Source: Gemmatimonadota bacterium | Lineage (GTDB): Bacteria > Gemmatimonadota > Gemmatimonadetes > Gemmatimonadales > Gemmatimonadaceae | NCBI GenBank assembly: GCA_021299375.1 | Contig: JAJTGR010000042.1 | Location: 1 to 47,318 of the forward strand | Direction: 5' to 3' | DNA: 47,318 nucleotides | Part shown: one piece after another, positions 1 to 7,417 of the stretch | Layout of the letters: every line of letters begins with the position of its first letter | How positions within the stretch are numbered: the first letter of the stretch is position 1 | Program-made: the position numbers and the translations under genes | The notes under the pieces: model-generated | The model's database searches: none | The model's input: only the letters and a program-made list of their open reading frames with translations | What the model was told of the DNA's origin: nothing

Positions 1-161
1 CCGACGGGGCCGACGTTCACCAGGTAGATCGCCGAGAAGATGATCGTGCCCGCGAACGTGAGCAGCCACCAGCGCGGCATCGGGTTGTCGTATTCCTGGA
101 TGCCGTCGTAGGTGTGGTCGAGCAGCTTGTCCTGCAGCGGATTCTGCTTGTCGTCAGCCAT
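1..161 (-). CDS. ccoP: Cytochrome cbb3 oxidase subunit III, N-terminal part (CcoP)
   Basis: Only the first 53 codons are present; the gene leaves the window at base 1. The protein begins [20 protein letters not shown] and continues with [10 protein letters not shown] followed by a hydrophobic membrane segment, which is the FixP_N / CcoP N-terminal anchor. In the family, CcoP is a membrane-anchored dihaem cytochrome c that takes electrons from periplasmic cytochromes and passes them to CcoO. The haem domains lie outside the window. It starts 3 bases after the ccoQ stop codon, so ccoNO, ccoQ and ccoP form one operon. Confidence 0.9.
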   Translation of the reverse strand, partial: MADDKQNPLQDKLLDHTYDGIQEYDNPMPRWWLLTFAGTIIFSAIYLVNVGPV

Positions 162-164
162 GGC

Positions 165-359
165 TCAGCGCTCCTGGGCGCGAGGCGTGAGCACCGTGTC
201 GTCCTCGAGCGGCAGGCGGGCAGCCGCCTCGTACTCCCGGCGCCGCGAGGGGAGGAAGGTGCGGATGGTGATGGCGATGAACACGCCAAGGAAGAGGACC
301 AGCGCCACCTCGGTGTACACCGAGAGCTGCGCGTAGGACATGATGTCGGAGAGCTTCAT
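165..359 (-). CDS. ccoQ: Cytochrome cbb3 oxidase small subunit (CcoQ/FixQ-like)
   Basis: This 64-residue protein has one transmembrane helix (about residues 14-34, AL-VLFLGVFIAITIR) and a short charged cytoplasmic tail. This is the size and layout of CcoQ, which stabilises the cbb3 oxidase complex. The start ATG overlaps the ccoNO stop codon (ATGA), so translation is coupled. Sequence conservation in CcoQ is weak. The call therefore rests on size, topology and position between ccoNO and ccoP. Confidence 0.8.
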   Translation of the reverse strand: MKLSDIMSYAQLSVYTEVALVLFLGVFIAITIRTFLPSRRREYEAAARLPLEDDTVLTPRAQER

Positions 360-2620
360 CAGTTCGAGCCTCCCGCCGCGCCGGTGGCGGGCTTCGGGGT
401 CGCCTGGGCGGTGCTGGTGACCTTGATGTCGCGGCCGAGGCGCTGCATGTAGGCCACCATGGCCACGATCTGCTTGTCCTCGAGGCCATCGGGACCGCCC
501 TGTTCCTTGATGGCGGCCGCGATCTGCCTCGCCTGCTCCCGGGCCATGGCCGGCGCCTTGTTCACGGCGTCGCCGTAGGGTACCCCCACCATGGCCATCG
601 CGTCGACCCGCGACTGGATCTGCTCGAAGTCGATCGACTTGGTGAGGAAATGCGCGTAGGCCGGCATGATGGACTTGGCGGTCACGGCGCGCGGGTTCTC
701 GAAGTGCCGCACGTGCCACAGGTCGGGATACTTGCCGCCCTCGCGCGCGAGATCCGGCCCGATGCGCCGCGAGCCCCAGAGGAACGGATGCTCATACACC
801 GACTCGCCCGGCTTGCTGTACTCGCCGAAGCGCTCGGTTTCGTAGCGGAAGGGGCGGACCATCTGCGAGTGGCAGTTGAAGCACCCCTCGGCGATGTACA
901 TGTCGCGGCCGGCCAGCTCCAGCGGGGTGTACGGCTTGACCGAGGCGATGGTGGGCACGTTCGACTTGATGAGAAACGTGGGCAGGATCTCGAACAGCGA
1001 CGCGACGGCCACGGCGAGCACCGTGAGGGCGGTGAAGAGCATCGGTGTCCGCTCCCACGCCCGGTGCCACTGCACCTGGTTGAAGCGCGCCCAGAGCCCG
1101 GCCGCCGGGATCACCGGGTGCGGATCGACGAACGTTGGCGACAGCGGCGCCGCTTCGACCACCGCCACCTGATACGTCTTCGGCCGGTGCTGCCACGTCT
1201 TCACGACGTTCCACGCGAAGATGAACATGCCGACGATGTACATCGAGCCACCGGCCACCCGCATCCAGTACATGGGCATCAGCTTGAGCACCGTCTCCAC
1301 GAAGTCGGGATAAGCCAGGCGTCCCGTCTCGTCGAAGGCGCGCCACATGAGCCCCTGCGTCACGCCGGCACTGTAGATGGCCACCACGTACAGCACGATG
1401 CCCACCGAGGCGATCCAGAAGTGGATCTCCATGGCCCGCTTGCTGAACACCTCGGCCTGGAAGACGCGCGGCAGCAGCCAGTACACCATGCCGAACGTCA
1501 TGAAGCCGTTCCAGCCCAGCGCGCCCGTGTGCACGTGGGCGATGATCCAGTCGGTGTAGTGGGCGAGGGCGTTGACGCTCTTGATGGAGAGCATCGGGCC
1601 TTCGAAGGTGGACATGCCGTAGGCGGTGACACCGACGACGAAGAACTTGAGGATCGGGTCCTGCGCCACCTTGTGCCACGCGCCGCGCAGCGTGAGCAGG
1701 CCGTTGATCATGCCGCCCCAGCTTGGCGCCCAGAGCATGACCGAGAAGAGCATGCCCACGGTGGAGGCCCACTCGGGGAGCGCCGTGTAGTGCAGGTGGT
1801 GCGGGCCGGCCCAGATGTACATGAACACCAGCGACCAGAAGTGCAGGATGGACAGCTTGTAGCTGAACACCGGCCCCTCGGCGGCCTTGGGCATGAAGTA
1901 GTACATCAGCCCGAGGAACGGCGTGGTGAGGAAGAAGGCCACGGCGTTGTGTCCGTACCACCACTGCATGAACGCATCCTGCACGCCCGCGTAGATGCTG
2001 TAGCTCTTGAACAGCCCCGCCGGCACGGAGAGGTTGTTGAAGATGTGCAGAATGGCGACGGTGACGATGGACGCGATGTAGAACCAGATCGCGACGTAGA
2101 TGTGCCGCTCGCGCCGCTTGATGAGCGTGCCGAAGAAGTTCACGGCGAACGCCACCCACACCACCGCGATCGCGATGTCGATCGGCCACTCGAGCTCGGC
2201 GTACTCCTTGGCCTGGGTGAAGCCGAAGGGCAGCGTGAGCGCGGCCGCCACGATGATCGCCTGCCAGCCCCAGAAATGAAAATTGCTCAGGGCGTCGGAG
2301 AACATCCGGGCCTTGAGCAGCCGCTGGGTGGAGTAGTAGGCGCCGGTGAAGAAGGCGTTGCCGGCGAAGGCGAAGATCACCGCGTTCGTGTGCAACGGCC
2401 TGAGGCGGCCGAAGGACAGGTACTCGGTGTTGAAGTTGAAGATCGGGTTGGCGAGCTGCAGGGCGATCAGCAGCCCGGCCACCATGCCGACGATGCCCCA
2501 GATCAGAGTCGCGAACAGGAATTTGCGGACGACGGCGTCGTCATAGGAGAAGCGGTCCAGCATGGCGCCGGTCGCGCGCGGCACCGCCGGTGGAGCGGCA
2601 GCGCTGGGAGCGGGGGTCAT
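359..2620 (-). CDS. ccoNO: Fused cytochrome cbb3 oxidase subunits I and II (CcoN-CcoO)
   Basis: A 753-residue fusion of the catalytic subunit CcoN (about residues 20-500) and the monohaem cytochrome subunit CcoO (about 530-730). CcoN shows the expected haem and copper histidines in LRPLHTNA (H77), WWYGHNAVAF, AGPHHLHY and the DWIIAHVHTGALG helix. CcoO has the haem c site CFNCH (C580, C583, H584) followed by SQMVRPF, and a later Met region (SIMPAYAHF) that can supply the axial ligand. The complex is a high-affinity proton-pumping terminal oxidase in the cytoplasmic membrane. The start ATG is preceded by a GAGGG ribosome site. In many bacteria the two subunits are separate genes; here they are one uninterrupted frame. 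Confidence 0.95.
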   Translation of the reverse strand: MTPAPSAAAPPAVPRATGAMLDRFSYDDAVVRKFLFATLIWGIVGMVAGLLIALQLANPIFNFNTEYLSFGRLRPLHTNAVIFAFAGNAFFTGAYYSTQRLLKARMFSDALSNFHFWGWQAIIVAAALTLPFGFTQAKEYAELEWPIDIAIAVVWVAFAVNFFGTLIKRRERHIYVAIWFYIASIVTVAILHIFNNLSVPAGLFKSYSIYAGVQDAFMQWWYGHNAVAFFLTTPFLGLMYYFMPKAAEGPVFSYKLSILHFWSLVFMYIWAGPHHLHYTALPEWASTVGMLFSVMLWAPSWGGMINGLLTLRGAWHKVAQDPILKFFVVGVTAYGMSTFEGPMLSIKSVNALAHYTDWIIAHVHTGALGWNGFMTFGMVYWLLPRVFQAEVFSKRAMEIHFWIASVGIVLYVVAIYSAGVTQGLMWRAFDETGRLAYPDFVETVLKLMPMYWMRVAGGSMYIVGMFIFAWNVVKTWQHRPKTYQVAVVEAAPLSPTFVDPHPVIPAAGLWARFNQVQWHRAWERTPMLFTALTVLAVAVASLFEILPTFLIKSNVPTIASVKPYTPLELAGRDMYIAEGCFNCHSQMVRPFRYETERFGEYSKPGESVYEHPFLWGSRRIGPDLAREGGKYPDLWHVRHFENPRAVTAKSIMPAYAHFLTKSIDFEQIQSRVDAMAMVGVPYGDAVNKAPAMAREQARQIAAAIKEQGGPDGLEDKQIVAMVAYMQRLGRDIKVTSTAQATPKPATGAAGGSN

Positions 2621-2712
2621 CGAATACCCTCTGGGAGATGGGATTGGCGGTCAGTGCCCAGAGTCTAGGCCGCGGACCACCCCGTCTCCGTCAGGCGGGC
2701 GATTGAAACACG

Positions 2713-2756
2713 TCGGGGAAAACCCGATGGTCGTGCGGAGTGGACCTGGTGGTCCA
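2713..2756. promoter_or_regulatory. Two short perfect dyads in the ccoNO / DUF411 divergent gap
   Basis: The 227-bp gap between the divergent ccoNO and DUF411 genes holds two perfect inverted repeats: TCGGG-gaaaa-CCCGA at 2713-2727 and TGGACC-tggt-GGTCCA at 2741-2756. Either could be an operator for one of the two divergent genes. I saw no clear FNR box (TTGAT-N4-ATCAA), which would be the usual regulator of cbb3 genes. The function is inferred only from symmetry and position. Confidence 0.35.
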
Positions 2757-2835
2757 AAGTGGTGAGGGGCAAGCGCTTCCCCTGTGTCATCCGCGCGGCG
2801 CGCGTGGCAAACCCATCGTGGCCGCCCGACGCTGC

Positions 2836-2841
2836 TATCTT
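2836..2841 (+). promoter_or_regulatory. -10-like hexamer TATCTT, probable leaderless start
   Basis: TATCTT lies exactly 6 bases before the ATG at 2848, and no Shine-Dalgarno sequence lies between them. A transcript starting about 7 bases after this hexamer would begin at or next to the ATG. The same arrangement occurs before ppc, the ABC exporter and the second tetR gene. No good -35 element is visible. Confidence 0.45.
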
Positions 2842-2847
2842 TTGCGG

Positions 2848-3369
2848 ATGTCACCCGACCTCCTGACCGGCGGCATGGCCGACCGGCGTGCGTTTCTGCA
2901 GCGAGCCGCCGGACTCCTCGGTGGTGCCGCGCTCGCGGTGCCGCTGGTGTCGCCCCTCGCCGCCCAGACGACCCCGCAGCCCGCCACGCGCCGGGCCCTG
3001 CCCCCCATGACGGTCTACAAGGACCCCAACTGCGGCTGCTGCACCGAGTGGGTGACCCACGTGCGCACGGCCGGCTTCACCGTCACCGTACGCGACACCA
3101 GCGACATGGCCAGCGTGAAGGCCTCCTTCGGCGTGCCGGAGGCGCTGGGGTCGTGCCACACGGCCCGGGTGGGGACCTATGCCATCGAAGGGCACGTACC
3201 GGCGGATCTCATCATCCGTCTGCTCGAGGAGCAGAAACCCGGCCGCGGTCTGGCCGTCCCCGGCATGCCCGTGGGGTCTCCGGGCATGGAGCAGGGCGCC
3301 CGCAAGGACCCCTACGACGTGCTGCTCTTCGACAAGGTGGGCAGGACGACCGTGTACGCCTCGCGGTGA
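2848..3369 (+). CDS. Tat-exported DUF411 metal-binding protein
   Basis: The protein has 173 residues. A twin-arginine signal (DRRAFLQRAAG, a hydrophobic stretch, then AAQ) covers about residues 11-44, so it should be exported folded. The mature part is a DUF411 domain: MTVYKDPNCGCC near its start, then SCHTA and the Gly/Pro/Met-rich stretch PGMPVGSPGM. DUF411 proteins are associated with copper and other metals, and the cysteines and methionines here could bind metal. An internal ATG at 2875 would still keep the Tat motif. I prefer 2848 because of the TATCTT hexamer 6 bases upstream. The divergent cbb3 operon needs copper, so a role in copper handling is plausible but not shown. Confidence 0.8.
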   Translation: MSPDLLTGGMADRRAFLQRAAGLLGGAALAVPLVSPLAAQTTPQPATRRALPPMTVYKDPNCGCCTEWVTHVRTAGFTVTVRDTSDMASVKASFGVPEALGSCHTARVGTYAIEGHVPADLIIRLLEEQKPGRGLAVPGMPVGSPGMEQGARKDPYDVLLFDKVGRTTVYASR

Positions 3370-3379
3370 GCCGGCGCAC

Positions 3380-3919
3380 ATGACCGTCCTGGCTCACGAG
3401 GCGCCGGTCGCCGACCGCATCCTGCCGCCGTTTCAGGTCGGCGACGTCACGGTGCATCATGCCGAGGAGCGGGACATCCCCGCCATCGTGGCGCTGAACA
3501 ACCTCTATGCGCCCGACGGACTCACCCTCACCCGCAGTGAGGCGTTCGTCACCAGTCACCTGCAGGACTATCAGGTCATCCGCGCCGCCGACGGGTCCAT
3601 CCTGGGCCAGGTCGCGCTCGACGAGTACTCGCCCTCGCTGGTGGAGCTGGTCTCCCTGGCCGTGGCCCCCGACGCCCAGGGGCGTGGGCTCGGGCAGCGG
3701 CTGATCGTGGCCGCCGAGCAGCTGGCGCGGGAGCGCGGGCATCAGGAGCTGTTCGCGATCTCGCTGGCCGAACCGCTCTTCCTGCGCATGGGATGGACGC
3801 TCACGAGCATCGAGATTTATCCCGAGAAAATCGCCCGCTACCGGAGCATCTCGCGGTCGGAGCTGTCGATCGGGCGGAAGTTCTGCTTCACGAAGCGTCT
3901 GGGACCGGCCGTACGCTGA
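3380..3919 (+). CDS. GNAT acetyltransferase, N-acetylglutamate synthase-like
   Basis: The protein has 179 residues with a GNAT fold. The acetyl-CoA pyrophosphate loop is VAPDAQGRGLGQRL (about residues 97-110), preceded by a beta strand ending in VSLAV. The C-terminal half (AEPLFLRMGWT, then EIYPEK and CFTKRL) resembles the stand-alone GNAT domain of ArgA-type N-acetylglutamate synthases, which start arginine synthesis. The substrate is not certain from sequence alone. The ATG is 10 bases after the DUF411 stop, so the two may be co-transcribed. Confidence 0.7.
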   Translation: MTVLAHEAPVADRILPPFQVGDVTVHHAEERDIPAIVALNNLYAPDGLTLTRSEAFVTSHLQDYQVIRAADGSILGQVALDEYSPSLVELVSLAVAPDAQGRGLGQRLIVAAEQLARERGHQELFAISLAEPLFLRMGWTLTSIEIYPEKIARYRSISRSELSIGRKFCFTKRLGPAVR

Positions 3920-4015
3920 AGGGCGCCGCCTGACCGGTGTGCCCTGGCCGGCCGCGACGGCTCCGCACGAGCACCACACTGGCCTCGGGGAACCCGCGGC
4001 GCGAGCTTTCCCCGA

Positions 4016-4780
4016 ATGTCCCCACAGTTCGTCGACCCCGCCCTGCCCAAGCGCATCGATCGCTGGCGCAGCCCGGCACTCGGCCTCGAGATGCCCATCG
4101 TGAGCTATGGCTGGCGCGGTCAGCCGGTGCTGCTCTTTCCCACGGCTGCCGCCGACTTCCTCGAGAACGAGCGGTTCTGGCTGGTCAAGGCCATCGAGCC
4201 ACTGCTCCAGCAGGGGCGCATTCGCGTCTTCTCCATCGACAGCATCAACCGGCTGGCCTGGATGGACCGTGGGCTGCCCGTGCGCGAATCGGCACGGCGG
4301 CAGGCGCTCTACTCGCGCTACGTGGAAGACGAAGTGGTGCCGTTCATCCGCCACATCTGCGGCGACGGCGGCGCGCGGGCCATCACCACTGGCGCGAGCT
4401 TCGGCTGCTTTCACGCGGCCAATGCCTTCTTCCGCCGCCCCGACCTCTTCGGCGGCGTGATCGGCATGAGCGGCTTCTACGACCTCGCCCCGAGCTACTT
4501 CAAGGGCTACTCGGACGACAACTGCTACTTCAACAACCCCATGTGGTACGTGGCGAACACCGAGGGGTGGGCGCTCGACCAGCTGCGGCACCACTCGCGG
4601 ATTGCGCTGGTGGCAGGGCAGGGGGCCTACGAGGCGCCTGATGCCACGCGGCAGTTCCACGACCTGCTCGATCGCAAGGGTGTGGGGCACATCTTCGACC
4701 TCTGGGGGCACGACGTGAATCACGACTGGCCGTGGTGGCGGAAGATGCTGCCGCATTACCTGGAGCGGATTGGATGCTGA
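4016..4780 (+). CDS. Alpha/beta-hydrolase, putative esterase family
   Basis: This 254-residue cytoplasmic protein has an alpha/beta-hydrolase fold. The nucleophile elbow is TTGASFGCFHA (Ser in G-A-S-F-G, about residue 127), and a late GHDVNHDWPWW segment provides the likely catalytic His and Asp. It resembles the putative esterase family that includes Esterase D-like enzymes (COG4947-type). No signal peptide is visible. The substrate cannot be named. Its stop codon lies 62 bases before the chosen start of the dipeptidase gene. Confidence 0.65.
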   Translation: MSPQFVDPALPKRIDRWRSPALGLEMPIVSYGWRGQPVLLFPTAAADFLENERFWLVKAIEPLLQQGRIRVFSIDSINRLAWMDRGLPVRESARRQALYSRYVEDEVVPFIRHICGDGGARAITTGASFGCFHAANAFFRRPDLFGGVIGMSGFYDLAPSYFKGYSDDNCYFNNPMWYVANTEGWALDQLRHHSRIALVAGQGAYEAPDATRQFHDLLDRKGVGHIFDLWGHDVNHDWPWWRKMLPHYLERIGC

Positions 4781-4842
4781 GGCTGGTCGGCAGACATCAA
4801 CCCCGAGGCATCAGGGGGGAGGGCTTCAGGAAGGAGGGAGCA

Positions 4843-6150
4843 GTGGGAGTGGCGCTGCTGCTGGCGGCCCTTCTGCTTGTTGGGCCGCTGCCGGCGCAGG
4901 CGCGTGCCGGGACCTCTGCCAAGGCGTCGCCCTCGCTCGCCGGCGCGTCGCTCGAGGTGCGGCTGGCCCACGTCCGGCAGCTGTTGCGCACCACGCCGCT
5001 CGTGGACGGCCACAACGACCTGCCGTGGGCGCTGCGCGAGGAGAAGGAGACGCCGCGCGACGTGGAGGCGTACAACCTGCGCCGGAAGACGCGGGGCATG
5101 ACGGACATCGCGCGCCTGCGCAAAGGGCAGGTGGGTGGGCAGTTCTGGTCGGTGTACATCCCCGGCGAGATCCGCGATTCCGGCTACGCGCGGGTGCAGC
5201 TCGAGCAGATCGACATCGCCAGGCGCGTCATCGCCCGCTACCCCGATGTCTTCCAGCCGGCGCTCACCGCGGCCGATGTGCGCCGGGCGTACGCGCGCGG
5301 TCGCATCGGGTCGCTGCTGGGCATGGAGGGCGGCCACGCCATCGAGAACTCGCTCGGCGCCCTGCGCGCCTTCTACGACCTCGGCGTGCGCTACATGACG
5401 CTCACGCACAATGTGACGCTCGACTGGGCCGATGCCGCCGCCGGACCGCCGCGCCACAATGGCCTGTCGCCCTTCGGGCACGAGGTCGTGCGCGAGATGA
5501 ACCGGCTGGGCATGCTGGTCGACCTCTCGCACGTCTCGCCGGCGGTGATGAGTCAGGCGCTCAGCACCACCGAGGCGCCGGTGATCTTCTCGCATTCCAG
5601 CGCCCGCGCCATCACCGGCGTGCCGCGCAACGTGCCCGATTCCATTCTCGCCCGCCTGCCGAAGAATGGCGGCGTAGTCATGGTCACCTTCGTGCCGGGC
5701 TTCGTCTCGCAGAAGGTGGCCGACTACAGCAGCGCGCTCACGGCCGTCCGCGACTCCATCGCCCGGCAATTCCCCAACGACAACGACGCGCAGTTCCGGA
5801 CCATTGCGGCGTGGCGGCAGGCGCATCCGGCGCCGGTGGCCACCATCGCCGACGTGGCCGATCACCTCGACCACATCAGGCGCGTCGCCGGCGCCGCGCA
5901 CGTGGGCATCGGCGGCGACTTCGACGGCATCACGGAAACCGTGCAGGGCCTCGAGGACGTCTCGAAGTATCCCGACCTGCTGGCGGAACTCGTGAAGCGC
6001 GGCTGGACCGACGCCGAGCTGCGCGGCCTGGTGGGCGAGAACGTGCTGCGCGTACTGGCGCGCGCCGAAGTGGTGTCGGCGCGCCTCCGCAAGGAACGCC
6101 CGGCCTCCACGAAGACCATCGAGCAGCTCGACCGCCGCATCACGCCGTAA
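4843..6150 (+). CDS. Exported membrane dipeptidase, peptidase family M19
   Basis: The protein has 435 residues. The M19 (renal dipeptidase) signatures are present in order: VDGHNDLPWAL (zinc ligands H and D), LGMEGGHAIENS (Glu ligand), THNVTLDWAD, LVDLSHVSP and FSHSSARAITGVPRNVPD (His ligands), and HVGIGGDFDGI (substrate-site Asp). These enzymes hydrolyse dipeptides, including D-residue and dehydro-dipeptides, outside the cytoplasm. I chose the GTG start because AAGGAGG sits 5 bases upstream (4831-4837). The protein then begins directly with a signal peptide (VALLLAALLLVGPLPAQARA). An earlier in-frame ATG at 4774, which overlaps the esterase stop, would put a charged stretch before it. The 3' end lies in a 17-bp tandem repeat. 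Confidence 0.88.
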   Translation: MGVALLLAALLLVGPLPAQARAGTSAKASPSLAGASLEVRLAHVRQLLRTTPLVDGHNDLPWALREEKETPRDVEAYNLRRKTRGMTDIARLRKGQVGGQFWSVYIPGEIRDSGYARVQLEQIDIARRVIARYPDVFQPALTAADVRRAYARGRIGSLLGMEGGHAIENSLGALRAFYDLGVRYMTLTHNVTLDWADAAAGPPRHNGLSPFGHEVVREMNRLGMLVDLSHVSPAVMSQALSTTEAPVIFSHSSARAITGVPRNVPDSILARLPKNGGVVMVTFVPGFVSQKVADYSSALTAVRDSIARQFPNDNDAQFRTIAAWRQAHPAPVATIADVADHLDHIRRVAGAAHVGIGGDFDGITETVQGLEDVSKYPDLLAELVKRGWTDAELRGLVGENVLRVLARAEVVSARLRKERPASTKTIEQLDRRITP

Positions 6151-6196
6151 GGCGCATCACGCCGTAAGGCGCATCACGCCGTAAGGCGCATCACGC
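6136..6196 (+). repeat. 17-bp tandem repeat, about 3.6 copies, over the dipeptidase stop codon
   Basis: The unit CGCATCACGCCGTAAGG occurs at 6136-6152, 6153-6169 and 6170-6186, followed by a partial copy to 6196. The first copy encodes the last residues and TAA stop of the dipeptidase. The repeat reaches to within 17 bases of the next start codon. Because 17 is not a multiple of 3, the three TAA triplets fall in the three different reading frames. Confidence 0.95.
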
Positions 6197-6213
6197 ATCT
6201 CCCGGAGCCCGTC

Positions 6214-7386
6214 ATGTCGCTGGACCGTCGTGCCTTTCTCAAGACCTCGGCGGTGCTCGGCGGCGCCGCCGGGCTTGGCCTGCCTGTCATGGCCCGCGCC
6301 TTCACCGCCGACGGCGTGCGCCCGCCGGCCTCTCGCCCCGAGACGGGCGCCGCGCAGCCGAAGCCGCTGCGCATCCTCATTCTGGGCGGCACGGGGTTCA
6401 TTGGTCCGTACCAGGTGCAGTACGCGCTCGACCGCAAGCATCAGGTCACCTTGTTCAACCGCGGGCAGACCAACAAGGCGCTCTTCCCCAACGTCCCGCG
6501 GCTCATCGGTGATCGCAACACGGCCGGTGGACACGATGCGCTGAAGCGCGGCACGTGGGATGTGGTGATCGACAACCCCACCCGTAATCCCGCCTGGGTG
6601 CGCGGCGCCGGTGAGGCGCTCAAGGGCCGCGTAGGCCAGTACGTGTTCGTCTCCACCATCTCGGTGTTCAGCGACTACAGCAAGCCGGGCATGGACGAGC
6701 AGGGCCCCCTGCACACGCCGGGCGCCCCCGCCGTGTGGGCCAGCAACGACGGCGCCAACTACGGCCCCAACAAGGTGCAGTGCGAGATCGACGCCACGGC
6801 ACAGTTCGGCGAGGACAAGGTCACCATCGTTCGCCCGGGCCTCATCGTGGGGCCCGGCGACCTGAGCGACCGCTTCTCCTACTGGCCCGTGCGCATCGAC
6901 AAGGGTGGCGAGATCCTCGCCCCGGGCACTCCCAGTGACCCGGTACAGTACGTCGACGTGCACGACCTCAGCGAGTGGATCGTGCGCTGCGGCGAGAACC
7001 ACACGCTCGGCACCTTCAACGCCACCGGCCCCAAGGCGCCGACGAACATCGCCGAGATGCTCTATGGCATCAAGGCGGTCACGACCAGCGATGCGCGCTT
7101 CACCTTCGTGCCCGCCGAGTTCCTGCGCGAGCAGCAGGTGCGCGCGTGGAGCGAGATGCCCGTGTGGCAGCCGGCCATGGGCCCCACCCTCGGCTTCATG
7201 CAGGTGAACTGCCAGAAGGCGTATGCCGCCGGCCTCACCTTCCGTCCGCTCGCCGATACCGCAAAGGCCACGCTCGACTGGTACAAGAGCCGTCCCGCCG
7301 CCGAGCAGGAAAAGGCACGGGCCGGCATCGCACCGGAGAAGGAGCAGGCCGTGCTGGCCGCGTGGCACGCGAAAGCCGGCCGCTGA
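6214..7386 (+). CDS. Tat-exported NAD-dependent epimerase/dehydratase-like protein
   Basis: The protein has 390 residues. A twin-arginine signal (SLDRRAFLKTSAVLGGAAG) covers about residues 1-30. It is followed by a Rossmann domain opening with LRILILGGTGFIGPYQVQ, the dinucleotide-binding GGTGFIG. Further family features are LFNRGQTN, YVFVSTISVFSDYS and IVRPGLIVGPGDLSDRF. The usual Tyr-x-x-x-Lys catalytic pair appears as YGPNK. It belongs to the extended SDR family (NAD-dependent epimerase/dehydratase). Its substrate is unknown; the Tat signal implies that the cofactor-loaded enzyme works outside the cytoplasm. The next gene encodes a close paralogue without the signal. Confidence 0.8.
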   Translation: MSLDRRAFLKTSAVLGGAAGLGLPVMARAFTADGVRPPASRPETGAAQPKPLRILILGGTGFIGPYQVQYALDRKHQVTLFNRGQTNKALFPNVPRLIGDRNTAGGHDALKRGTWDVVIDNPTRNPAWVRGAGEALKGRVGQYVFVSTISVFSDYSKPGMDEQGPLHTPGAPAVWASNDGANYGPNKVQCEIDATAQFGEDKVTIVRPGLIVGPGDLSDRFSYWPVRIDKGGEILAPGTPSDPVQYVDVHDLSEWIVRCGENHTLGTFNATGPKAPTNIAEMLYGIKAVTTSDARFTFVPAEFLREQQVRAWSEMPVWQPAMGPTLGFMQVNCQKAYAAGLTFRPLADTAKATLDWYKSRPAAEQEKARAGIAPEKEQAVLAAWHAKAGR

Positions 7387-7417
7387 CCAGACCGCCTCAC
7401 TCACGCCGACCCGTCGC

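Noticed and set aside
650-2668. Long open frame (672 codons) on the plus strand opposite ccoNO
   Set aside because: It is rich in His, Arg, Glu and Gly with no domain. It is the expected mirror of a GC-rich gene on the other strand.
3212-4756. 514-codon open frame on the minus strand
   Set aside because: It runs opposite three recognisable genes (DUF411 protein, GNAT protein and esterase) and has shadow composition.
4774-4842. Upstream ATG start for the dipeptidase
   Set aside because: It would place a charged 23-residue stretch before the signal peptide. The GTG at 4843 has AAGGAGG at good spacing and begins the signal peptide directly.
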